Positions 40,804 to 49,311 of a stretch of DNA of 64,000 nt are shown here, one piece after another. The stretch is from NCBI GenBank assembly GCA_030849465.1, contig JARVLF010000013.1:186001-250000 (forward strand). Direction: 5' to 3'. Source of the DNA: Moesziomyces globuligerus (taxonomy: Eukaryota > Basidiomycota > Ustilaginomycetes > Ustilaginales > Ustilaginaceae). Positions within the stretch are counted from its first letter, which is position 1. The number at the start of each line of letters is the position of its first letter. The notes under the pieces are model-generated. The model had not been told where the DNA came from. It was given only the letters and a program-made list of their open reading frames with translations, and made no database searches. The position numbers and the translations under genes were made by a program.

Positions 40804-41136
40804 ATGCCGCTTGCCCCAGTCTAATCGCTTTCCGTGTAATGTGCTCGTCGTCGTCGCTACGAAGCTAATCTGTCCACCGTCGTGTCTGCGAGTGACTTGT
40901 GTGTCCTGCTCGCAACCGGAATGAGGTGGCCCTGTGGGCTCTGTGCGGCTTGGCTCGGGCAGGAGCAGAGGCTGGACGGCAAGTTGTGTGCACGCGACGT
41001 GTTGTTACTCACGACATCGGACTCTCAGCATGCTCGAACGAGTGCACGCGTCATGAGCGTTTAGGCACTGAGCATCACACGCAGACAGTCGAAGTTTTTT
41101 TTTTTTTGCAGCTTTACATTTGAGGCGAGCAAGTTG
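40804..41136. other. Convergent 3' spacer with 13-T run
   Basis: Between the stop codons of the 431-residue protein gene and the MSB1-like gene. A homopolymer of 13 T at 41095-41107 lies about 40 bases from the MSB1 stop, so on the MSB1 strand it reads as an A-rich 3' element. Nothing else seen. Confidence 0.5.
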
Positions 41137-44100
41137 CTAGAGACCCGTGGTGGCCGAGAGGACGCTTTCCGACTCTTCGAGGACGTTGTCGAGGGGCATA
41201 CCTGGCTGGTAAGGCTGAGCGAAGCGTGCGCTCGCATCGCTGAGCGTCTCGATATCCTCGGCCAGAGCTTGGTCTCCGGTCCAGGGCGAGCGTGGTTCCT
41301 CGCGCGGGTCGATGTTGGACGCAGCGTCTTCGGGGTAGATTTCGTCATCCTCGTCGAGCGGTCCGGGCACAGGGAGAGGTTTCTCGTCCTCCCTCAGCTC
41401 TTGCTTCTTGACCGGAGCCGGGAGAGTTCCACCGAACCTCGAAGCGACGTGAGCCACACGTCCGGCGATAGGATCCTTGGCAAACGGATCGCGGTAGCCA
41501 GCCGGTTTGATCGACGCCGAAACGGGCGAGTCGGACGACGTGTCCGAGACCGGCTCCTTGCTCGCCCTCACCGCCTCGATCGGCGACAGACCGGCACGCA
41601 GCGACTCGACGAGCTTCTTGGCATCGATCTGCGCAGGTGCACGCGCAGGCATCTCGCGGCGTGACTTGAGCGCCGCCCTAGCCGCCGCGACCGGATCAAG
41701 CGCAGGCGCAGCCTGCACCGCAGCCGCATCATCCACCATCGCCACCGCGTGCGAGCCCTCCCGACTCTCCATGGAATCGCCCCGCTCCAGCCCAAGCCCA
41801 CCACCCATGTCGGCAGCATGGTCCGTCTCGGGAGTCGCTTTGGCCGACCCAGTCAACGGCGGCGTCGAAGACCTCGGCACCCCACTCCGTCCCTCGAGCG
41901 TCTCGTCCGATTCCGACAGAGCAAGATGCCCAGAGCGTGGCGTACTCGCCCCCGTCACCACTTCGGGCACCGACAGCTGCGCCGTCTCATCCATGCTTCG
42001 CTCTGCAGCCAGGGCAAGCCCGAGAGAGCCCTTGCGCGGCGGAGGTGGCGCGTCCTGCCCCGTCATCCGGTTGCCGTTGGCACGCACCAGGATGTCGATC
42101 CACGCATCCTCCTTCCCCTGAAGCGGCCGCTCGGGCGCAACGTCGAGGCTGCCGCGCTCCTCTTCGGATGCTGCAGCGCCATCAGCCACACTGCGCGTCT
42201 CAAAGTCGGCACTGGTGAAGGAGCGATCGACATCCAAATCACCCTGCTGCCCACGCGATCGCGTACCGCCCGCGTTGATACCGCCGAATTCATCCATCTG
42301 CGCGTTGAGCGCAGGCGACGATGCGCCACGCCGGGCCGACTTGACCACGCGCATGCTCTTGGCACGTAGCGTCGACATGAGCCTACCTCCACCCGAATGG
42401 CCTTCGCTCCGGTACTGCATGTGGGCAGTGTCCGAGCTCGTCCGCACATCGGCCTCGCGTTCTCCGCTTGCGTGGCTGCGCAGCGAGCTGCGCGAGGCGT
42501 TGCGCGATGCTGCACGTCGCAGCTGGTCGCTCAGCAGGATACGCTTCGTCGAGCCGCCCGGTCCAGGCCTAAAGACATCCTCGGCGTCGCCACTGCGGTC
42601 GTCCGCGCTGCCGCTGCGGTCGCGCTCCTTGCGCGAGCGGAACATGGTCAGCTTCCGGATCATCGCCCTGCCTTTGCTCGTGCCTCTCCCCGCCGCCTCG
42701 AGCTCGGCTCGGTACGCAGCGGGAACCACCTCTTGAACGACGAACCAGGCCGCATCCACACGCTCGTCGCGTGGCACGCTCTCGTCCTTGCGCGTCGCCG
42801 ACACCTCGAACCGCGTCGGCGCCGACAAACTCGAGCCGGCACTCTGCGACCCCACAGTGCTGGCGTTGGGCCGCGACTTGTACTGCACCACCACGAAGCT
42901 CGCGTTGCGGTGCGTGAGCTCGTCGCGATTGCTCCAGCCACTGCCGAGCAGGTAGTCGGCCCAGACGTCGGCGAAGGTCTCGTCCATCCGGCTGATCGGA
43001 TGGCTATCCGCCCGACCCTGTGGCGTGCGTGACAGCGATGGGCTGGCGACCACGCGCGGCGTCGTGTCGTACTGGAACGGCGGCAGCTTGTCCTGTCGCG
43101 CCTTGAGCTTTGCGTGCAGCTGGTCGCGCTCCGAGGGCCAGTTCTGCACGTCGTGCTTGAGCAGCTCGTCGAAGCTCAGCGCATCCGCCAGCGTGTCCGA
43201 GTCCTGGGCCTGGAAGCCGATCTTGGAGAAGTCGGTCCACTGCATGCTCTCTCGCCTGGCCCCACGGTTCTTCCGTGCGCTCTCCTTGAGATCGAATGCG
43301 AGCTTGGACGAGTCCGGCGCACCGAAACCATCCGACATGAAGTCGTCCCACTGCTTGCTCACCAACGACCCGTGCGCAGCCACCGCGTCGTCTTCCTCCA
43401 CTGCAGCGGGCACCGCAACGCCAGTGCCGCGCTTGCGGCCCTGGATTGCGCTTCCGCGAAGGTTGACGAGCTTGCGGAACTTGTCCGACAGCTGAGGATC
43501 TCTGCCGAGCGCCTCGTGGGTGGTAGAGCAATCTTGCCACTCGGGGCATGCGTCGGCGATGTCCATCTCGCAGGCAGACTGAACGAGATCGACGCTGTAC
43601 AGCCGCACGTTGCGCTCGACCTGAGTGACAGGTACAAGCCTGGACGAGGGAGAGGGCGAGGTGATCTCGGCGGGAAGCATGGACGGATAGCCGCTGACAT
43701 GCTGTGCGAGCCTCGGAGGCAGGGCGGTCTTGGTAGCCTGGAGACGAATGTAGGCGAGGAGGAGGTGTTCGGTGGCATTTGCGGCGCGGACATAGGCATC
43801 GTAGGTGCGCGCGAAGCTCTCATCCTCGGGCAGGCCGAAGAGGAGCGGGCCAAAGTGCTTGCAGAGCCTTGCAGGCATCATGCCATTCTTGAGCGAGTAG
43901 CTAGCCGTAGACGAGAGGAGGGAAAAGAGAGCGGTGAGCAGCCTGGCATTGTCGGGGGCGAGGTGGGCCGTGTAGTGGTCGAAGGCGGTAGTCGGATCGT
44001 TGGTTTTGCGTTCCTGGTCTCGCCATGCATTGTAGGCCTCGAGATCGAGGAAGCCGCGCTGGTGGACGTAGACCATCTCTTCGCGCATCTCGCCCTTCTT

Positions 44101-44883
44101 GGGCCCAGGCACGGGCACGGGTACAGCGAGCACGCGACCCATGCGGGCAAAGCCCCACTTGATGAGCGCGGCGAGGTCGTGCGGGTTGGCGAAACGGATC
44201 TCGTCTAGAAATGCGGTTGGAAGCGTGCGCTGTAGCGGCTGAGTGGTAGTGAAGAGGCGAATGAGGGAGGCGACGTTGGAGGGGGAGAGGTCGAGTGCCA
44301 TGGAGGAGAAGATAAGAGGGTTGTCGAGGCCGCGATTGCGGATCTGCTCTCCACACGTCTCGAGGAGGGCTAGGACGCGCGCAGCTTCGAGCTGCACATG
44401 CCAGGCGTCGGCCGAGTAGCCGTAGAGATATGGCGGCTTCTGTGCAGAGGCGGGGGCGGAGGGGTCGATGGTGGACGAAGAGGATGCAAGCGTAGGTTGG
44501 CGGGTGAGGCTCGAGCGCGAGGTTACGGTGTGGAGCACGCTAGAAGGAGACAAAAGGCGCGATGCCGAAGAGGAAGCGAGCGTCGATGGGCGTGGTGGCG
44601 CCAGATCTTGCAAGCGGCCGAACTCGCTGGTGCCGCCATTCGAGGCAACGTTGGCCAGAGGGAAGGTGCCGTTGAGGTGGGTATCCTTGGGGGCTGGGTT
44701 GGGGAGATCGTCCTTCGTTGGCACGGAGGGGAGCTGATGTGCATCTGCAGCGCTAGGAGTGGGAGACGAGAGACCGAGTCTGTCGATGTCTGCGGAGCTG
44801 ATGGCGCCTGTGAAGACCTTCGACGAGCCGAGCAGGGAGGGCGCGCCTTTGGCCTTTGACTTTCTCGAGAAGATGCCTGGCAT
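41137..44883 (-). CDS. MSB1: Msb1-like cell-polarity protein (Msb1/Mug8 RhoGAP-like domain)
   Basis: A 1248-residue intronless protein. After a 150-residue Ser-rich N terminus comes a conserved domain (about 150-400): YLYGYSADAWHVQLEAARVL, ETCGEQIRNRGLDNPLIFSS, LPTAFLDEIRFANPHDLAAL and LKNGMMPARLCKHFGPLLFG. This matches the Msb1/Mug8 domain, related to RhoGAP folds and found in yeast proteins acting with Cdc42, Rho1 and formins in polarised growth. A second conserved part (about 600-700) contains FADVWADYLLGSGWSNRDEL and a strand-rich stretch. The C-terminal half is disordered with Arg/Ser patches and a Pro/Glu-rich end. The frame opens upstream to a TTG at 44979; the ATG at 44883 (MPGIFSRKSKAKG) is the natural start. 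GAP activity is not implied. Confidence 0.8.
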   Translation of the reverse strand: MPGIFSRKSKAKGAPSLLGSSKVFTGAISSADIDRLGLSSPTPSAADAHQLPSVPTKDDLPNPAPKDTHLNGTFPLANVASNGGTSEFGRLQDLAPPRPSTLASSSASRLLSPSSVLHTVTSRSSLTRQPTLASSSSTIDPSAPASAQKPPYLYGYSADAWHVQLEAARVLALLETCGEQIRNRGLDNPLIFSSMALDLSPSNVASLIRLFTTTQPLQRTLPTAFLDEIRFANPHDLAALIKWGFARMGRVLAVPVPVPGPKKGEMREEMVYVHQRGFLDLEAYNAWRDQERKTNDPTTAFDHYTAHLAPDNARLLTALFSLLSSTASYSLKNGMMPARLCKHFGPLLFGLPEDESFARTYDAYVRAANATEHLLLAYIRLQATKTALPPRLAQHVSGYPSMLPAEITSPSPSSRLVPVTQVERNVRLYSVDLVQSACEMDIADACPEWQDCSTTHEALGRDPQLSDKFRKLVNLRGSAIQGRKRGTGVAVPAAVEEDDAVAAHGSLVSKQWDDFMSDGFGAPDSSKLAFDLKESARKNRGARRESMQWTDFSKIGFQAQDSDTLADALSFDELLKHDVQNWPSERDQLHAKLKARQDKLPPFQYDTTPRVVASPSLSRTPQGRADSHPISRMDETFADVWADYLLGSGWSNRDELTHRNASFVVVQYKSRPNASTVGSQSAGSSLSAPTRFEVSATRKDESVPRDERVDAAWFVVQEVVPAAYRAELEAAGRGTSKGRAMIRKLTMFRSRKERDRSGSADDRSGDAEDVFRPGPGGSTKRILLSDQLRRAASRNASRSSLRSHASGEREADVRTSSDTAHMQYRSEGHSGGGRLMSTLRAKSMRVVKSARRGASSPALNAQMDEFGGINAGGTRSRGQQGDLDVDRSFTSADFETRSVADGAAASEEERGSLDVAPERPLQGKEDAWIDILVRANGNRMTGQDAPPPPRKGSLGLALAAERSMDETAQLSVPEVVTGASTPRSGHLALSESDETLEGRSGVPRSSTPPLTGSAKATPETDHAADMGGGLGLERGDSMESREGSHAVAMVDDAAAVQAAPALDPVAAARAALKSRREMPARAPAQIDAKKLVESLRAGLSPIEAVRASKEPVSDTSSDSPVSASIKPAGYRDPFAKDPIAGRVAHVASRFGGTLPAPVKKQELREDEKPLPVPGPLDEDDEIYPEDAASNIDPREEPRSPWTGDQALAEDIETLSDASARFAQPYQPGMPLDNVLEESESVLSATTGL

Positions 44884-45835
44884 GGTGACGGTTCGCCTCG
44901 CTACTCGTCGTAAGATGTGGGCGAGCCGCCCTGGTTGATAGAGTGCTCCGGTGGCTGATGATGTCCGCAAGGATGACAAGCGTTCGCCACAGGGTATATC
45001 GCGGATTGGCGAGTGTACTTGTGCGAGCCGTTTGCGAGACGGTGGGGGTGGTGATGAGGAGGCTAGGAACGCGGTTGGATGAAGGTGGGTTGCGTGCGTC
45101 TCGGGTTGGCTGAGTACTCGACGACGGGCAGGTCACAACGCACGGGGTCGAAGCAGGGGGGTTAAGGATGCAGGCGAGGGCGGACGGTGCAGCGTGGTGC
45201 AGAAGGCGTAGCGTGGCGCTTGACGCTTGTGCGAGTGAGGCACAAGTGTCAAAGTGTTGCTCTTTCAGCCTCGCACTCAGACACACACACACACACACGC
45301 AGCGCTCTCACACGCGCACACGCATGCACACTGCACCGCGGTCCACGACGGCCTACGACGGCCCGCGACGGGCGCAGGGTCTTTGAGCCTTAGCGAAGCC
45401 CGCCTTTTCGCATTTTTCCTTTTCATTCTGCTGATCTTTCTCTTGCAGGTCGAGCACCGCAAGCACGGCACGCCAGCAAGCTCTGTTGGCGGGCCCAAGC
45501 TGGCGCTTCGAGTCAAAGGTCCGGCCAGCACTTGGGTTAGGGTGCATTTGCCATCTGACACCTCGCCAACCTTGTCCGCGCCGCCTACTCAAGTGCCCAC
45601 TCGGCCACAAACGGAGACCTCAGCCCGCCCTCGAGCCGGCGACAGTCGCCGTGTAAAGAGATACCAGAGAGTGAACAAGCAGCGTAGAGGGGAGATTAAG
45701 CAAGGTTGCCGAGGGCCTATGTACATGATGTTGATGGCTACAGACAGCGCAATTAGCACTGCCTAGTGGGATAACGTGTGAATGGAGGAAAGGAGTCCGT
45801 GGGAGGAGGCAGGATCGGAGGGCGAAGCAAGGAGC
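44884..45835. other. Spacer: MSB1 promoter and ERG25 3' flank
   Basis: About 950 bases. It carries a CA dinucleotide run (listed separately). A pyrimidine/purine-biased stretch lies next to the MSB1 start. No gene is supported. Confidence 0.45.
45281..45298. repeat. (AC)9 dinucleotide repeat
   Basis: Nine AC units followed by CA-rich sequence (CACACGCGCACACGCATGCACA), about 400 bases upstream of MSB1. Confidence 0.9.
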
Positions 45836-46777
45836 CTACTGCGCCTTGAGCTTGTTGGCCTCGAGAGCCTGTCGCTTCTTCTCGGCCTGGCGGGCGCGCG
45901 CACGCTTGTACGAGAGGTCGGTGCCCATGAAGCTGTCCCACCAGCGGAAGGAGGTCGAGTAGCAGCCGACAAAGGCCTGGTGGTGGTGGTCGTGGTGGTC
46001 GGCGCCGGCCCAGAAGGGGACCCAGTTGTGCATGGAGATGGGGAAGTCGTAGCCGGAGTGAGCGTCGATGGCCTGGAAGAGACGGAGGACGATCCAGATG
46101 TAGACGGTGAGGATGTGGAGGTCCTTAGTGAAAGCGCAGAGCATGAAGGGGCCTCCGATGGTGCCCGTGCCGAGGATGAGCACCTCGAGCGGGTGAGCAT
46201 ACTCGGCAGCGAGACCGAAGGGCGCCGAGTATTCGTGGTGCTTCTTGTGGATGTGCTTGTAAAGCGGGCCCCAGTGGAGGGCGCGGTGAGCCCAGTAGTG
46301 GAAGGCGTCCTCAAAGATGAAAAAGAGGCCGATCTGCCAGGCGATCTTTGTCCAGTGCGGGAAGGGGACCTCGTGGGTGGCGAGGCCAAAGTACTCGCAG
46401 ATGGGGTGGAAGGACCAGATCTGGGGGAGCTCGACGGTGAAGTGGGAGAGGAGGACGTACTTGGTGCACTTCCACTGCTGGGCAGGCGTGGGCACCTTGT
46501 CGTCCTGGAGCTTGTACTTGCGCATGCTGGGCATGGCGTCGATGATGATCCAAGGGATGGCGCGGCCAAAGTAGACGAGCTCGTGCAGGACGAACGACAT
46601 GATGCCGGTGGCGAGGACGGGGTTGCCCCAGTACAGGTACCAGTTGGCCCATGCCTTTTCGAGCACGTTGAGCGAGCTGAGGTCGGTGTTCTTGTACAGG
46701 TCGGCGGCGAGCTGGGTGGTTGCCGGGTTCATGAGCGAGCCCACGGTGGAGTTGAACTGCTGCGAAACGAACTCCAT
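45836..46777 (-). CDS. ERG25: C-4 methylsterol oxidase (ergosterol pathway)
   Basis: ER-membrane di-iron enzyme that oxidises the C-4 methyl groups of sterol intermediates with Erg26 and Erg27. The 313-residue protein has the three His clusters of the fatty-acid-hydroxylase superfamily: HRALH, HKKHH and HHDHHH. The flanking sequence is typical of Erg25 (IGLFFIFEDAFHYWAHR, APFGLAAEYAHPLE, DAHSGYDFP, FRWWDSFMGTD). Several hydrophobic spans lie around residues 50-75, 105-120, 150-165 and 210-230. A Lys/Arg-rich tail replaces a strict KKxx signal. The frame continues upstream to an in-frame ATG at 46933, which would add 52 mostly basic residues; I chose 46777 because yeast Erg25 starts at the equivalent point. 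Divergent from ARPC1. Confidence 0.92.
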   Translation of the reverse strand: MEFVSQQFNSTVGSLMNPATTQLAADLYKNTDLSSLNVLEKAWANWYLYWGNPVLATGIMSFVLHELVYFGRAIPWIIIDAMPSMRKYKLQDDKVPTPAQQWKCTKYVLLSHFTVELPQIWSFHPICEYFGLATHEVPFPHWTKIAWQIGLFFIFEDAFHYWAHRALHWGPLYKHIHKKHHEYSAPFGLAAEYAHPLEVLILGTGTIGGPFMLCAFTKDLHILTVYIWIVLRLFQAIDAHSGYDFPISMHNWVPFWAGADHHDHHHQAFVGCYSTSFRWWDSFMGTDLSYKRARARQAEKKRQALEANKLKAQ

Positions 46778-47654
46778 CTTGGCGGAGGTGCGAACGATGC
46801 TGAGTGCACGTCGAGACTCCAGGGGATGAAGGGTGAGGTTGGGATGTGGTGGTGGGTGAGAGAGGAAAGCGACCCAGGGTGCAGCTGCGTGAGGTGTCCT
46901 TCCAGTCGTACTGTAAGCACGCAGCGGCGCCATGGCCGAGGCTGGCAGCGCGTTAGCTCACGCCATTCTTATGCTGCGCTGCGCTGCACTGTGCTGAGCC
47001 GCCGTTTGTTTTTTCTCTGTTGGGCGTCTCGCAAATCCTTCCACGTTCGGGTTTGAACGCGTGTTACTTTGGAAGCGAACAGCCGATTTGGGCGCCTCAG
47101 CCTGGTTCATGCTGGCCGTCGGTCGATCTTGGCTCGGAGCGTGAGCGTTCCAACGCATGCATTTCACGCTTTCTTTTTTGGGGGAAAGCAGCCCAAATGC
47201 TTAGCTTAGACGCTCAGCCGCTTCACCACCGACACGCGTGTGCTCAAGGAAAATCACCCGATTCTGGCACGTTTGCCACCGCACCGCAAATTCCGAATCA
47301 CAGCCACGCCGAATCTCGGCGAGCTCCGCAAAGTTACTTTCGACCTAACAAGATTTTCTTACTGGGTTTCGGTCGGCCTAACACGACAAGTCCAAAAATG
47401 GGCGATGCTCGATCTGGAGCGCCGCGCGATGACGGTTGCGGAGGGGCCATGTGGAATCGCAGCCGAGGCGTGGATGGATGAGCCAAGGCGGTGTCGACGC
47501 ACGGCTCACTACCACGTAACCAACCTACATCCATTGGCATCACCATCACCATCAGACCTACCGCGGGAGTCGACTGCTAGTCCTTCCGATCGCCTCACTT
47601 GCCTTCCCGATCCATAGTCCTCAGCCGCACATCTCCCTTGTTGTCACCGTCACC
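46778..47654. promoter_or_regulatory. Divergent promoter region ERG25 / ARPC1
   Basis: About 880 bases. It contains GCAAATTCCGAATC at 47285-47298 (AT-rich block), ATCACCCGAT at 47253-47262 that resembles a sterol regulatory element, and a small CAT repeat (CATTGGCATCACCATCACCATCA) at 47531-47553. Roles are inferred from position. Confidence 0.45.
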
Positions 47655-48953
47655 ATGGCCACTCAGGTGCACCAGCTCTCTCTCGGTCCGCTGACGGCGC
47701 ACTCGTTCAACGCCGACCGCAGCAAGGTGGCCGTGTCGCCCAACTCGAACGTCGTGCACATCTACGCCAACAGCGCCTCGGGCTGGGTGCTCGAGCACAC
47801 GCTCGCCGAGCACGACAAGCTCGTCACCGGCATCGACTGGGCTCCGCAGTCGAACCGACTCGTGACGTGTTCGCAGGACCGCAACGCCTACGTCTGGCAG
47901 CTCCAGCCCGATGCGCAGACGGGCGCACACGTCTGGAAGCCTACGCTCGTGCTGCTGCGTCTCAACCGCGCCGCTACCTTTGTGCGCTGGAGCCCCAACG
48001 AGGACAAGTTCGCCGTCGCCTCGGGCGCGAGGATCATCAGCATCTGCTCGTTCGAGGAGGACAACGACTGGTGGGTTGCCAAGCACATCAAGAGGCCTCT
48101 GCGCAGCACCGTGCTTTCGCTCGACTGGCATCCCAACAACGTGCTGCTTGCAGCAGGCTCCGCCGATATGCGCGCGCGCGTCTTTAGCGCCTACATCAAG
48201 GGCGTCGATGCCAAACCCCCCGCCAGCGTCTGGGGCGAACGTCTGCCCTTCGGCACCGTCTGCGGCGAATTCGCAACCCCCAGCGGCGGTTGGGTCCACG
48301 GGGTCGCGTTCAGCCCCAGCGGAGATGTGCTCGCCTTTGTGGGGCACGACTCGAGCCTCACGGTCGTGTATCCGAGCGGACCGGAACAGCCGCCTGCGGC
48401 TGTTCATGTGATCCGATCGCCCACGCTGCCCTACGTCACGCTGACTTTTGTCAACGAGACCCAGCTCATCGCCGCTGGTCACGACTGCCAGCCGGTGCTC
48501 TTCCAGGGTGACGCTCAGCAGGGCTGGGCGATCGTCAAGTCGCTCGATGCCGCAGGCGCCGCGGCGTCCAAGGGCGCTCCGCCTCCGCCGCCCCCCAAGG
48601 CGCCCGGTCTCTCGGGCCCCAGTGTCGGCAGGCTCAACAACGAGGCGTTCAACAGGTTCAAGTCCGCCGATAGCCGCGGCGGTTCCTCCTCCTCGGCTCC
48701 CTCGGCTGCCGGCGCAGGAGGAAGCGTCGCCGGTGCTCTTGGCGCCGTGGCTGGCGCAAGTGTCGGCGCAGACGGTGAACTACACACCACACACCAGAAC
48801 ACCATCACCAGCATCCGTCCCTTCTCAGGCGCCCGCGACAACGTAGACCACATCTCCACCTCTGGTGTCGACGGCAGGCTCTGCATCTTCGCCGTCGCCC
48901 AAGGAACCCCCGTAGGCGGCATCCAGAAGGGCCTCTCCAGCCTCCAGATCTGA
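47655..48953 (+). CDS. ARC40: Arp2/3 complex subunit 1 (ARPC1/Arc40), WD40
   Basis: WD40 scaffold of the Arp2/3 complex that nucleates branched actin at endocytic patches. The 432-residue protein starts with the N-terminal family pattern HQLSLGPLTAHSFNADRSKV and VHIYANSASGWVLEHTLAEH. Repeats follow with DKLVTGIDWAPQSNRLVTCS, QDRNAYVWQL, AATFVRWSPNEDKFAVASGA and LRSTVLSLDWHPNNVLLAAG. It ends with the final blade (HQNTITSIRPF, DHISTSGVDGRLCIF). Between repeats, a Pro run followed by a Gly/Ala/Ser-rich insertion of about 90 residues (roughly 300-375) explains its excess over the usual 370-385. The start ATG at 47655 sits in a strong context (CACCATGG). No intron is needed. Confidence 0.93.
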   Translation: MATQVHQLSLGPLTAHSFNADRSKVAVSPNSNVVHIYANSASGWVLEHTLAEHDKLVTGIDWAPQSNRLVTCSQDRNAYVWQLQPDAQTGAHVWKPTLVLLRLNRAATFVRWSPNEDKFAVASGARIISICSFEEDNDWWVAKHIKRPLRSTVLSLDWHPNNVLLAAGSADMRARVFSAYIKGVDAKPPASVWGERLPFGTVCGEFATPSGGWVHGVAFSPSGDVLAFVGHDSSLTVVYPSGPEQPPAAVHVIRSPTLPYVTLTFVNETQLIAAGHDCQPVLFQGDAQQGWAIVKSLDAAGAAASKGAPPPPPPKAPGLSGPSVGRLNNEAFNRFKSADSRGGSSSSAPSAAGAGGSVAGALGAVAGASVGADGELHTTHQNTITSIRPFSGARDNVDHISTSGVDGRLCIFAVAQGTPVGGIQKGLSSLQI

Positions 48954-49311
48954 ATCGCACACACGAGCCATTCGTCTTCCAAGACATCTTTTCTGCGATA
49001 GTAATACAGTACGACGAAACTCGACGCAGCGGGTCAAAGAAGAGGAGAGAGTGAAGAAGACAAATGCGAAGGGCTGATTAGGGTTGACGACATGAGGAGT
49101 GTGAAAAGGGGAAATGCTAAGAGATGCTGGGGGGTTACGAATGCAGGATAAAGCCCCGGAAGGGCCAACAAGAGGGAAACATGCGGTGCAGAAAAGATGC
49201 CATGCTAAGAGTGAGGGAGAGGTGGAAGAAAGAGAGGTGAGAAAGGGAAGAGGGACCAAAAAGAAGTAAAGATGCCTGGGTTATCGAACGAGTATGTGGA
49301 CTTGTGGTAGA
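48954..49311. other. Convergent 3' spacer ARPC1 / PAS-kinase-type gene
   Basis: About 360 bases between convergent stop codons. A purine-rich (GA) stretch covers 49030-49270. Nothing else recognised. Confidence 0.45.

Noticed and set aside
44884..44979. N-terminal extension of the MSB1-like protein to 44979
   Set aside because: Begins with TTG; the first ATG (44883) gives a normal start.
45782..47056. 424-codon frame opposite ERG25
   Set aside because: Glu/Val/Gly-rich antisense frame; the minus strand has the three His motifs of ERG25.
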